From Methanosarcina flavescens (GTDB lineage: Archaea > Halobacteriota > Methanosarcinia > Methanosarcinales > Methanosarcinaceae): a stretch of DNA of 64,000 nucleotides. This document shows positions 55,785-64,000 of this stretch, in pieces. The translations under genes were made by a program, and so were the position numbers. Numbering within the stretch: the stretch's first letter is position 1; the number at the start of each line of letters is the position of its first letter. The stretch lies in contig NZ_CP032683.1 of NCBI RefSeq assembly GCF_001304615.2, positions 682,001-746,000 on the forward strand, given 5' to 3'. The notes beneath the pieces were generated by a model. That model was not told the origin of the DNA and searched no databases. It saw only the letters and a list, made by a program, of their open reading frames with translations.

Positions 55785-56226
55785 TTAAGTTTGAAAAAAT
55801 AAATATCGTTCGGCAGAATGAAATTATGGTCTGTATTATTTAATAATATCTAAGAATAAAATTCGAAGAGGAAAGATTCGGAATACTACAGGATATAGAG
55901 ATCAGGAGGCTGAGAGAAGAGCTCAGGCTTAACAGAAAAAGCAGGGCAAAATCCCAAAAGAAATATATAAGAAAGTTCAGATTAACGATTTCAGAGAAAG
56001 CTAAAGGTCTCATGAGCCAAACTTATAAAAAAGAGATGTCAGTCATTTTGACTACATTTATATCAAGGTATTTTTAATGAATTTTTTGATTACACTTATA
56101 TCAAGGTATTTTTAATGAATTTTTTGATTACACTTATATCAAGGTGTTTTTAATGAATTAAACCCAAGTACTAATACTACAATTAAGTAAGAGCAATTTT
56201 ATTGACCTATAGATGTATTGAAGATA
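55785..56226. repeat. Intergenic region with a 38-bp tandem repeat
   Basis: Three units of 38 bp lie at 56050-56087, 56088-56125 and 56126-56161, containing ATATCAAGGTATTTTTAATG. The last copy is shortened. The rest of the region is purine-rich AT DNA with no recognised gene; it must include the DUF2267 promoter. Confidence 0.75.
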
Positions 56227-56706
56227 TTAAACACTTCTAATCTCAATTACAGCCTCTTTTGCACGATTTATGTTGCTTTCCTGATCTGAATCTTCGTCAA
56301 AATCCCCACGCAAAGCTTTAAGCGCGTATTTTTCCACCTCGATTTCCCGTCTTGTACGTATACCAAGCCGCCGGAACACGGACACTGGAGGGCACCAGCC
56401 CTGTACTGCATGTTGAAGCAGGAAAATGGAGACTGTTAGTGGCAGAATAAACCAGACCCTGCTTTTTTTTAAACCCATTGAGGATCCGATTGCAGTAAAT
56501 ATAGCTGCATTAGCCTCAAGATATCGCTCGATATCCCATTCAAGATCCAGCTCATTTATTCTTTTGGTTATCTCATAATTGGTTTTGCTCGCATAGAATC
56601 GGACTGATGCAGCTATTTCAGTATCGATTGCCTGGTTAATTTCAGGAGGCGTATTAGCCCGCACCCTGTCTCCCCGAATGAGTTCGCTGTAGTCATTTAT
56701 TACCAT
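56227..56706 (-). CDS. DUF2892-like small membrane protein
   Basis: 159 residues. A soluble helical N-terminal segment (1-80) precedes two short membrane helices (about 84-100 and 101-112). The motif VQGWCPPVSVFRRLGIRTRR resembles the end of DUF2892 (YgaP-type) membrane domains, which usually contain a Cys-Pro at that site. A charged tail follows. Function unknown. The ATG at 56704-56706 lies close after GAGGGGC. Confidence 0.68.
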   Translation of the reverse strand: MVINDYSELIRGDRVRANTPPEINQAIDTEIAASVRFYASKTNYEITKRINELDLEWDIERYLEANAAIFTAIGSSMGLKKSRVWFILPLTVSIFLLQHAVQGWCPPVSVFRRLGIRTRREIEVEKYALKALRGDFDEDSDQESNINRAKEAVIEIRSV

Positions 56707-56941
56707 AAAACGCCCCTCTACGCCTTTTTAAAAAATTTAGTCCAGCAGAGACTTCCTTTTACCAAAAGAGGGTAGATGTATGCCCATATAAAGTTAATCA
56801 TAAAAATTTAATTTGAAGACTTTATTTTAGAAAGGGAAAAAGGGTTAAACTTATCTTTCTCTTATTTTCTCTTTTTTGGGATTTTATGTGAAAAAAATAT
56901 GCTTTTCGGTAAGAAAGGAGGATTTCAGCTTACAGGTTGAT

Positions 56942-57823
56942 TCAGAACTCGATTAGTCCATCAGGATAATAAATTACCTGTGAACCTTCAAAATATATGC
57001 CTCCTGGATGCCTGTACCCGTTTGAACCGCTCCAGTCAAAGTTCAACCAGTACTGGAGCTCACCCCCTTCAAGTTCTCTGCTTGAATACCAGATACTCTC
57101 GGCATAAGAATATCTACCCTGTACATACCCTAGAATCTCATATGCAGTTTCTGTATTGTTCCCTATGTAAAGCTCAGGATAGACATGCCCATAGCCTCCG
57201 CTTGTTGAAGTAACAACCCTTGTGTTGAATCCCATATTCCTTAAAAGGGCAGATATGACTATGGAGTAATCATCACAGTCTCCCACATAGCCTTCATTTA
57301 TAGTCTGAGCAGCCCCAAAGAAGAACTCGGCATTCCCGTCATAACGATACTTCCAGTGCAGGTTCACATAATCAAAAATATCACATGCATCTTTAATATT
57401 GTATCCTGATGTCTTTCCGGTAATATTGAAGACTTCAGATACAACTCTTTCATTTTCTGAACCTATGCCTCTCTGAAAATTCAGAGATAGCCGCCTGTAC
57501 TCCCTGGGATAAATGATATTTGATTTCTCTTCGGGATAAATCGGAATATTCGGGATATCAGGAGACACAGAACCTTCGGAGTTTAAAACACTCTTATTTC
57601 TATCTACGTTATTTCGTTCTCCTGAACCTTCCTCATCAGTCAAAAAAGTGTTCATCCTGTCAGGGATTAAGTCGTTTATATCCGTTACCAGAGTTTCAGG
57701 AACCGGATCTGAAATAGGATTTTCACCATTAGTCGCAGAATCTATACAGCCTGCTGTAAATCCATACAGGAGAAGCAAGAAAAGAGGCAAGCTTAATGGA
57801 TTTAAATACTTTATCTTTATCAC
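56942..57823 (-). CDS. Transglutaminase-like lipoprotein
   Basis: About 293 residues. A signal sequence with a lipobox-like end (LFLLLLYGFTAGC) suggests a lipid-anchored extracellular protein. A disordered linker leads to a transglutaminase-like domain with the Cys-His-Asp triad in EGYVGDCDDYSIVIS, GGYGHVYPEL and WLNFDWSG. Such domains act as peptidases or amide hydrolases. GTG at 57821-57823 with GGGAGG 5 nt upstream is the start; the frame extends to 57886 but without support. Confidence 0.8.
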   Translation of the reverse strand: MIKIKYLNPLSLPLFLLLLYGFTAGCIDSATNGENPISDPVPETLVTDINDLIPDRMNTFLTDEEGSGERNNVDRNKSVLNSEGSVSPDIPNIPIYPEEKSNIIYPREYRRLSLNFQRGIGSENERVVSEVFNITGKTSGYNIKDACDIFDYVNLHWKYRYDGNAEFFFGAAQTINEGYVGDCDDYSIVISALLRNMGFNTRVVTSTSGGYGHVYPELYIGNNTETAYEILGYVQGRYSYAESIWYSSRELEGGELQYWLNFDWSGSNGYRHPGGIYFEGSQVIYYPDGLIEF

Positions 57824-58602
57824 ACTACCCTCCCAAAAATATGATATAAGTTTAAAACTTAGTGTGAATATATGAAGTCTGAACATCTAGATAAACTTTT
57901 AAAAACTAACCGATAAAGTACATTTCCCAAGCTATACCCTATAATTGCAAACCTTTCAAGCGTAAAAATCTTAAAATACCAGATAGCTAGCAGAAAGACA
58001 ATATTCCTGGAACGAAAAGTAAAAAAGCTTATATTCCCCGTTGCTTTTTCAAAAACAGCCCGCACTTACAGTAATCCACTCCTTCGCAGTATTTACCTCC
58101 CTTTTGGAAATGCGAACACGAAGCGCGGTATTTACATCTATGCCGTATTAGAAAGGATAATATACCCACTTTTGTTACCTTCCCACATATAGAACTACTT
58201 CCCAGATATATATAAAATGTTCAATCTTCCCACATATAGTAATACTTCCTCGATATATATAAAATGTTCCGTTGTACTTTGCCGTCCCTATGGTTACAGG
58301 AGGGTCTGTTGTACTTTACTGTCCTTATGGTTACAAGAGATTCTGTTGTACTTTGCCATCCTTATGGTTTCACCTGTACTGTCTTAACATTCTGGTCTTA
58401 TCTTAAACACTCCACAAAAGCCTTCTAATAACTTTATTTATTGCAGATATGAATAAAAAATTAAATGATTAACAAAATAGAATTTAAAGTAGAGTTGAGA
58501 ATAGAGACCAAAGGGAACCTAAAACAGAGTTTAAAATAGAATCCGAAAAAGAATTAAAGGAAAAATATAGAAAGAGACAGCAGGACTTCACAAATCACAA
58601 TT
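57824..58602. repeat. Intergenic region with two tandem repeat arrays
   Basis: A 47-bp unit occurs at 58181-58227 and again, with changes, at 58228-58271. It contains TCCCACATATAG and GATATATATAAAATGTTC, the latter a strong TATA-like element. A 37-bp unit follows at 58271-58307, 58308-58344 and 58345-58375 (GTTGTACTTTGCCGTCC, TATGGTTACA). There are no spacers, so this is not a CRISPR array. No gene was recognised in the remainder. Confidence 0.75.
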
Positions 58603-58833
58603 TCAGTCCTTTTTTACCCATTTTCCTCTCGAATCTTTTTCGTATACTCTCTTGACTGCGCTCCAGGCAACCTTATGTGCGGTTTCCTCTCTTGTAGCTT
58701 CTCCCCGTCGTTCGGAAGGCTCTTTATACTCTTCCCAGGCGCTATTGAAAGCTTCCCTGTAGATATCCTGTCCGTGTTCCGGCAGGTTCTCCTTAACTGT
58801 TTCCGGCAGTTCGGAATTGCTTTTATATGGCAT
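58603..58833 (-). CDS. ChaB family protein
   Basis: A 76-residue protein: MPYKSNSELPETVKENLPEH followed by GQDIYREAFNSAWEEY and AWSAVKRVYEKD, the ChaB pattern. ChaB proteins are small helical proteins once linked to cation transport regulation; the true role is unclear. ATG at 58831-58833 follows GGGGGAAATGA. It stands alone. Confidence 0.9.
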   Translation of the reverse strand: MPYKSNSELPETVKENLPEHGQDIYREAFNSAWEEYKEPSERRGEATREETAHKVAWSAVKRVYEKDSRGKWVKKD

Positions 58834-59101
58834 TCATTTCCCCCATTTAAGTATAGGAGATTATTTTTAAAAGGATTTTGCGTAAAAATAGAAGGAAATA
58901 ATATCTTCTTCTGATGACCAGTATCCAGCAGTGTTTGTCAGCTAAATTAAAGTGATCTCATCAAGGCGCAAGTACATCTTAATCCAATCCCTGCCTTTCA
59001 CTCAAAGAAGCAGAAAGCTAAAAAAGATAGTATTTATAGGTTAAGTTATAAGACAATATTTATAAATTATATCTGCAAAAATTCGAATATCAATATCGAG
59101 A
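58834..59101. other. Intergenic region
   Basis: AT-rich DNA between divergent genes with TATA-like runs near 59020-59080. Nothing recognised besides the start-less fragment that begins near 59102. Confidence 0.3.
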
Positions 59102-59221
59102 AATGGGTTAGGAGCTTATGGGGGAATTTGGCCAGTAGCTATAATTTTATTTTGGTCATCTTATTGTCGTCGTCTCTCTACAAATGAATTAAAGAGATTA
59201 TATCAAACTTTAGAGGACTGA
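59102..59221 (+). pseudogene. Start-less membrane peptide fragment
   Basis: An open frame without ATG, GTG or TTG encodes a glycine-rich membrane helix followed by a charged end: LGAYGGIWPVAIILFWSSYC and RRLSTNELKRLYQTLED, then TGA. The composition looks protein-like, but the N-terminus is lost or uses another start. It ends 3 bp before the GTG of the DUF1772-like gene in the same frame. Confidence 0.35.
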
Positions 59222-59224
59222 TCT

Positions 59225-59734
59225 GTGAATAGGCACCAGGAAGGAGAAGTTCTATTATGGCTTTTCGTCATCTGGGTTGGTATTCAGTTCGGAGCTGGCC
59301 TTTATGAGAAGCAGATTGTCGTTCCCCAGTGGAGTACTGTGCCTCCGGAAGAAGTTGGCGACGCGCTGTCTCGTTCGGGCCAGGAAAGCTCAGCGCTTAA
59401 ATTCTGGGCATTCGTATCGCCTCCCGTTGCTGTGCTTGCACTTGCAAATGCAGTTGTAGCCTGGCGTACTACGGGCAAGAGACGCAACTGGTGGCTAGCA
59501 GCCTCAATTATAATGGTGATCTACAGCATCTTTACTTACACTTATTTTGTCCCTAAAATGATCTGGTTGTGGCAAGCCGAAACATTGCCTGCTTCTGAGG
59601 TTGAGTCCACAGTTTTCTGGTAGGTGCGTCTAAACTATGTGCGTATGATAATTGGAGCATGTGGGTGGCTAGCAGCTCTTAAAGCTTTGTCACTCTCAAA
59701 TTGCGGCGAGAACAAACTTGAGACTGCCACATAA
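59225..59734 (+). CDS. DUF1772-like membrane protein with in-frame TAG
   Basis: A four-helix membrane protein. GTG 59225 starts 132 residues (GEVLLWLFVIWVGIQFGAG, WAFVSPPVAVLALANAVVAW, WWLAASIIMVIYSIFTYTYF) up to a TAG at 59621-59623. The same frame continues for 36 codons with family-like sequence (VRLNYVRMIIGACGWLAALK) to TAA at 59732-59734. The fourth helix is needed for the fold, so TAG is either a nonsense mutation (for example from TGG), or is read through, perhaps as pyrrolysine, which Methanosarcina can insert. No ribosome binding site is clear. Confidence 0.65.
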
Positions 59735-59994
59735 CCTTGCCAAACCCGAAGGATAAAAGATCGGTATTCAGTTCATTGACAGACATAATATATTTATTTA
59801 GCTCAGTATTCTCTGGTACTTATTAATTTTTTTAATTTAAATAAGATACAGAAATTTGTTAGGAAAAAAAAAGTATTATTAAAATAAAAATTAAACGTTT
59901 TATTCATACCGTTTTTACTATCAGTTCACAAAAACAACTAAGATAACACATTTTTCGCGAATAGCAACCTTACTTAGCATTAATGAACTATTTT

Positions 59995-60357
59995 TTAACA
60001 CGTTTCACCAGGAGATTTATTTAAACAGAGGGCTTCTGAATATTTTTTGGTGTTGTTATTCCCCCTATTGTTTCCGGAAGTTTCCTCGGTTATTTTGAAA
60101 TACGGCAGTCCTTTAATGGCCAGATGAGCCATTGCGACCTCGATATCCTGAGCAGGCCCCTTAATTTTTTCCGGACCCGCTATGGCATTGAGCAATTCCG
60201 CGAGTGCGGGACTGTTTGAACTCCATGTACCGTCGCTCCGTGTTTCGGCTGTAAAAATTTGCCACTCTATCTTAACTGACACAAGATTCCCCCTCTCAAA
60301 TGTGAATTGTCCATGTGGACGCTCACTCAAAAAAAATAAAAGCTCATTAATAATCAT
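59995..60357 (-). CDS. Hypothetical protein
   Basis: 120 residues. The central part (WQIFTAETRSDGTWSSNSPA, ELLNAIAGPEKIKGPAQDIE, AHLAIKGLPYFKI) is well ordered and looks coding. The C-terminus is Asn-rich and probably flexible. No known domain was recognised and neighbours give no hint. Confidence 0.5.
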   Translation of the reverse strand: MIINELLFFLSERPHGQFTFERGNLVSVKIEWQIFTAETRSDGTWSSNSPALAELLNAIAGPEKIKGPAQDIEVAMAHLAIKGLPYFKITEETSGNNRGNNNTKKYSEALCLNKSPGETC

Positions 60358-60910
60358 ATTTAATTATTTTTATAAGCTTTTGCCTATAATGTTATATTAA
60401 TCTTATAACATATATATACCTCGACTTTCCAAATAAAAACGCAAATTTTTGAGAAGGAAGGATAGACGAAATTCGTCCTTATATAGGTCTTCAGACAACT
60501 CTTACTTTGACTGTATAGAACGTACAACTCAGTCCCATTATGCCGGGTAAACAGTGGGAAACTTCAGACCCTATCGCAATGGATCTGCCTTTTGAATGAA
60601 AATAGCTTCGAGAAGTGGTTTTCTCCTGCAGTGCGACTTTATGTTTTTTAGTTGAACGGCTTCAATATTTTTAAGTTGAGCTTTATTTTTAATTATCTAA
60701 ATAAATAAGGCAGCCCTCTCTTGATTAAATCGTTTTAATCACGTTGTGATGGGTCTGTTTTCAAATAATACATATATCTATCTGTCAGAGGGCACAACAG
60801 TGGCAGTATAAATAAGTAAGGTGAACATCTAAAAAGTGAAAACGAATTGATTTATACATATGCAATAGCATTGATTTAAGGGGTTAATACAAAGTTATCG
60901 GGCGGATACG
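60358..60910. other. Intergenic region with an imperfect hairpin
   Basis: 553 bp. An imperfect hairpin AAGGA-CGAA/TTCG-TCCTT lies at about 60457-60481. A 19-codon frame from ATG 60539 (PGKQWETSDPIAMDLPFE) looks protein-like but is too short to call and may be a fragment. The promoter for the coiled-coil ORF is presumably near 60800-60880. Confidence 0.35.
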
Positions 60911-61084
60911 ATGCAAAGTGATGATCTCATTAAGGAGCAGATATTACAGTTAAAAATAGAAATTGCACAGTTAGAGGCGGAAGTAAATAAATTAGAAATT
61001 ATGATAAGTGAAAAAAAATACGCATTGAATAGATTATCTGAATTATTGGAAATACGAGGAGTAGCTTTAAACGACAATGGATGA
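60911..61084 (+). CDS. Small coiled-coil protein, 57 residues
   Basis: ATG 60911 opens a frame of 57 codons encoding one long amphipathic helix with heptads of Ile/Leu (KEQILQLKIEIAQLEAEVNK then LEIMISEKKYALNRLSELLE). GGGCGGAT precedes the ATG by about 4 nt. Such short coiled coils often act as oligomerising partners. Function unknown. Confidence 0.55.
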   Translation: MQSDDLIKEQILQLKIEIAQLEAEVNKLEIMISEKKYALNRLSELLEIRGVALNDNG

Positions 61085-61360
61085 AACACTTAATCGACAA
61101 AGAAAGACTATTTCTGCCAGTAAATGTGTATTTTTACCTGCAAATTAGATTGAAGATCAGCTGATGAACATATAGTATCTACAAGACTGTATATTCAATC
61201 AACGCAAGTATATGTACGGGAAACAAGATAGTATTTCAGCCGCTGCCGTAATCTCCGATCCTACGATAAAGAAATAAAATTACTTTCTATAAAAGACAAT
61301 CAACAAGTAATGAAAATAAGGGGGATAATGAAAAATTGGAGGTTCTAAGCTTTAATCCAA

Positions 61361-61699
61361 TTATATGAAATCCATTATAAATTCCCCAAATAGCTTTTTA
61401 GATTTCTCAAAACCCCTATCTATACCTCTCAAATGGTCTCTGGTATAACGTGGTTTTTCGACAACTATCGTGTCTAAAAGCAGGTTAAATCTATCCTGTA
61501 AGTTTTTTATCTTTGTATCCCGCTCTTCAATTGAATTGGAATAAACAAATTTTTCCGCATTTTCCTCAAACGCATCTTTGGCTATTTCAAGCCCATGGTT
61601 TATTCCTTCTTTATAATCTGAATAAGGTTGTCTATCCTTATTCCTCTCAATCAGCTCACTGAATGCTTTAACCGCATCTTTAACTTTGTGCTTCTCCAA
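61361..61699 (-). CDS. Hypothetical protein, paralogue of 63377-63733
   Basis: 112 residues, all helical and charged. Shares with the protein at 63377-63733 the segments YSDYKEGINHGLEIAKDAFE, FNLLLDTI and GFEKSKKLFGEFI (about 40% identity by eye). The repeated G-x3-G/A-x2-A pattern (KEGINHGLEIAKDAF, GIDRGFEKSKKLF) suggests two similar helical hairpins. No known domain. Confidence 0.65.
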   Translation of the reverse strand: MEKHKVKDAVKAFSELIERNKDRQPYSDYKEGINHGLEIAKDAFEENAEKFVYSNSIEERDTKIKNLQDRFNLLLDTIVVEKPRYTRDHLRGIDRGFEKSKKLFGEFIMDFI

Positions 61700-62161
61700 T
61701 CTACCCCTCCAAATCTTAAAAGCAGAAAGTATCCACGCCAGTAGAAAGAAGTTTTAATTTCCGACTAAATTAATCTCGCTTCCAGATAATTAATGATATA
61801 TTATTTATATCTTGTCTCGAAATTTAGCACATTTGATCTATTGAGTTTTATAATCTATTTTAATTTTAAGTATTATCACATCTTCACCTGTATTATTCGA
61901 TATGTCTGAGAGAATAATTAGGGGAATAAGATTAAAAATTAAAAAAGGGGGAGGAAAGATGACAGAAGCAAAAATAAAACATAATATGGAATAAAATCGG
62001 GAGAGAGTAAAGATAAAAGCCAGGAGAGAGTAAAGATAAAAGCCAGGAAGGTAAAGGTAAAATTAAAACTAAAGAAATAAAAACTAAGAAATAAAACTTA
62101 AAAAGGCAAAATAAGATAATAAGTAAACAAGTGAAATAATTCAGAAAATGCATATATTGAG
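61700..62161. repeat. Intergenic region with a perfect 23-bp tandem duplication
   Basis: Unit 62001-62023 is repeated exactly at 62024-62046 (GAGAGAGTAAAGATAAAAGC plus CAG). The flanks are purine-rich with further AAACTAAGAAATAAAA-like degenerate units up to 62100. TATA-like sequences near 61795-61815 may belong to the gene at 61361-61699. No gene was recognised. Confidence 0.65.
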
Positions 62162-62464
62162 TTACATCTTCCATTTTTTCATTTGTTCTTCACGCCATTT
62201 CTCCATAGCTCTCCAAATGGGTAGAGGATCGATACCGTGAACTTTGATATATTCATCTCGCATATACTCATTCATGTTTCCGTCTACAAAGCGTAGGGTA
62301 GCCTGATCGGGCTGCAGCCTTGCCCCTGTTGGTATTGCTGCAGGATTTAAGCAGACATCTGAGCAGAAGCGCCAATCTTCCCCACCACCTGTTGATTCTA
62401 TCCTGAACGGCTTTCCACAATTCGGACAGACTCCAAATATTGATTTATCTTCTTTCTCTTCCAT
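62162..62464 (-). CDS. Zinc-ribbon hypothetical protein
   Basis: 100 residues. An N-terminal zinc site CPNCGKPF...WRFCSDVCL is followed by a Pro/Gln linker and a helical, Trp- and Lys-rich C-terminus (LPIWRAMEKWREEQMKKWKM). The start is ATG 62464 with GGGGGTAAATT upstream. The zinc part resembles the 53-residue protein at 8497-8658. Function unknown. Confidence 0.68.
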   Translation of the reverse strand: MEEKEDKSIFGVCPNCGKPFRIESTGGGEDWRFCSDVCLNPAAIPTGARLQPDQATLRFVDGNMNEYMRDEYIKVHGIDPLPIWRAMEKWREEQMKKWKM

Positions 62465-63376
62465 AATTTACCCCCATCATATAACTGAAAAAGTTCTAAT
62501 TTATCTATGTATACTTTTATCTATATATACGTAAGAAATTATATGTTCCATTTTATATATCTATTTTGTTTAGATTTCAATCTTTTTTTTAATTGTTTTT
62601 TAACTGGAAACCTATGTAATGTATTAAATTCTCCTGCCAGAATAATCGAATTTTTATTCTTGATGAATCTTGCCTGTGAATATATAATCTAACTATAATC
62701 TAACCATATAGCTCCTCGAACTGTATAATAAAATCTTGGAAGGATCTTGAAAGAATACAGAAAATATAAGATATAATTAAAGGGAAAAATTAGAGAAGAT
62801 GTAAAAATGTAAAAGGATAAAAACTAAAAATTATAAAAAATTAAATTCGGTTTTTTCCAGCTAAAGAATCTACCTACTCCTTCTTACACTTTGTTATATT
62901 TTGAACATCTCCATACAAAAAACTTACAGCTAAAGAACAAAACTGTGAAACATATAGACAAAAAAAATAATGCACATACTGAGATCTGTATTTCAGCCGT
63001 TGACGTTTTACTTGCTCCTTTTTACCTCATATGGTATTAAGAACATGATAATATAACATCCATTTTAACATTTTCGATACATTTCAATTATAGAGTATAT
63101 AAAACCTATTTTATGTCTCTGCGACCTGCAGGGTGGATTCGAAAGAAAATTGTTTCAACTCAGGTTCTGGCGGTTTTTATTAATGATTATGCTCGATTAA
63201 AAAGTAGAGGTCTTAGGCCAATAGAAAAGATGGAGCGAGTAGACTCAGAAAGAAAGAGTAAAAGTCTTTAGCCCCATAAAAAAAGAGTTTTAAGTTCAAA
63301 AATTAGAATTATAAAAGTAGAGCTCTTAAGCTAAATAAAAAAATAGAGCTTTTGAGCTCAAAAAATTCTAAAATTT
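62465..63376. other. Long AT-rich intergenic region
   Basis: 912 bp with no frame of coding character, no repeat family with clear unit and no recognisable RNA. Short homopurine stretches (62760-62850, 63230-63360) carry weak AAAGTAGAGCTCTTAAGC-like repeats. Confidence 0.35.
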
Positions 63377-63733
63377 TTATGTGTTCTCCAGGGGAAATGA
63401 TTCCTTTATGAATTCCTTAAAGATCTTCTTGGATTTTTCGAACCCGGTCTGTACCCCATCCAGTAGCTCCTCCGAGCAATTCGGCGTTTTTGGCAGGGTA
63501 ATGGTGTCTAAAAGCATGTTAAAATCGTTTTCCAAGAGCCTTATTCTCTCAATCTTATCTTCATCGGAGCTGGATAAAGAGAGTTTTTCCAGATTCTCCT
63601 CGAAAGCATACTTGGCGATATCCAGGCCTTTATTAACTCCTTCCTTAAAATCTGAATATGCCTGATAGTCTTTATTCATCTCAATGCAGGTATTGAATTT
63701 TCGAACCAGATTTTTCATTTTTTGTGAATCCAA
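63377..63733 (-). CDS. Hypothetical protein, paralogue of 61361-61699
   Basis: 118 residues, helical. It shares YSDFKEGVNKGLDIAKYAFE, FNMLLDTI and GFEKSKKIFKEFI with the neighbour at 61361-61699. The two genes lie on the same strand about 1.7 kb apart with the zinc-ribbon gene between. They probably arose by local duplication. No known domain or function. Confidence 0.65.
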   Translation of the reverse strand: MDSQKMKNLVRKFNTCIEMNKDYQAYSDFKEGVNKGLDIAKYAFEENLEKLSLSSSDEDKIERIRLLENDFNMLLDTITLPKTPNCSEELLDGVQTGFEKSKKIFKEFIKESFPLENT

Positions 63734-64000
63734 AGTCCTCGCTTCCTTTTTAATTAACCTTTATTTTCGAGATCTGTTTTTAGGCTGTAGATACCAGAGT
63801 CTCCAGAGTCTCAAATATGTATAAACATTAAGCCAAAGATATGAATATAAGTTATAATAAAAAATTTGGATCGGGTAATATTCATATTTCCCATGTTAAA
63901 AAAGCAGGGCATTAAAATAAATTAATATAAATAAAAATAGTACTTACAAGTATATTAAACTTACTGAGAAAAAATTTAAGGCAATTAAATCCCTAGGTAG

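Noticed and set aside
57859-58065. 68-codon minus-strand frame upstream of the transglutaminase-like gene
   Set aside because: Composition is random-looking, there is no ribosome binding site and it overlaps the likely promoter.
58271-58375. CRISPR-like 37-bp repeats
   Set aside because: The units are directly adjacent without spacers and are imperfect, so they are a tandem duplication.
61932-62174. 80-codon hydrophobic minus-strand frame
   Set aside because: Created by a purine-rich tandem repeat on the opposite strand; no coding character.

Overview
The window looks like chromosomal DNA of a methanogenic archaeon, most likely a Methanosarcina. It carries all five genes for coenzyme F430 synthesis (cfbA, cfbE, cfbD, cfbC, cfbB). 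It also has archaeal Mre11/Rad50, an AglB/STT3 oligosaccharyltransferase, archaeal-type PRPP synthetase, EndA and HflX. Gene density is moderate, intergenic stretches are long and AT-rich, ribosome binding sites are GGAGG/GGTGAT, and GTG and TTG starts are common. No rRNA or tRNA gene was recognised.

Layout. (1) 1-5944: a leftward type I-B CRISPR-Cas effector operon (cas8b, cas7, cas5, cas3). Cas3 runs off the left edge. A CARF-HTH (Csa3-like) regulator is divergent to it; no CRISPR array is inside the window. (2) 6013-9360: a GH15 glucoamylase that probably starts at an ATT codon, a tiny zinc-ribbon protein and a WrbA-type quinone reductase. (3) 9686-28573: a surface-glycan locus. Rightward genes encode two GT2s, a GT4, an LPG-synthase/flippase-like membrane protein, a methyltransferase and a GT-C-like membrane protein. 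A converging leftward operon encodes a GT4, Wzm, Wzt with a C-terminal glycan-binding domain, a coiled-coil methyltransferase, a double GT4 and a GT4. AglB then closes the locus on the + strand. (4) 29050-35222: housekeeping genes: a TrkA-N/DHH protein, NAD(P)HX epimerase-dehydratase, MoaC, Prs and an uncharacterised Cys-knuckle protein. (5) 35223-41812: a CDIN1/TPD-type nuclease flanked by a perfect 73-bp inverted repeat, then rad50 and mre11, whose junction carries a 38-bp tandem duplication. (6) 41813-44231: an accessory patch with a 5'-truncated DUF2075 ATPase, twin hairpins at its breakpoint, and an HNH endonuclease. (7) 44366-49083: a hypothetical protein, a PHP phosphoesterase, a 669-bp intergenic region with a long-range stem, HflX with a DUF2209 partner, and EndA. 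(8) 49457-55091: the F430 genes. (9) 55329-64000: a gene-poor region of small proteins (DUF2267, DUF2892-like, transglutaminase-like lipoprotein, ChaB, DUF1772-like with an in-frame amber codon, a paralogous pair of unknowns, a zinc-ribbon protein) and many short tandem duplications.

How the genes work together. The glycan genes could supply lipid-linked sugars (GT2/GT4/GT-C), export a capped polymer through Wzm/Wzt, and transfer glycans to S-layer proteins (AglB). Mre11-Rad50, and possibly the TPD nuclease, serve DNA repair. The cfb genes make the cofactor of methyl-coenzyme M reductase. The most unusual points are two genes whose conserved N-termini lack a normal start codon but keep a strong Shine-Dalgarno (ATT and ACG), the amber codon in the DUF1772-like gene, the duplicated mre11/rad50 junction, the inverted repeat around the TPD gene, and a Wzm/Wzt operon with a putative chain-capping coiled-coil methyltransferase.
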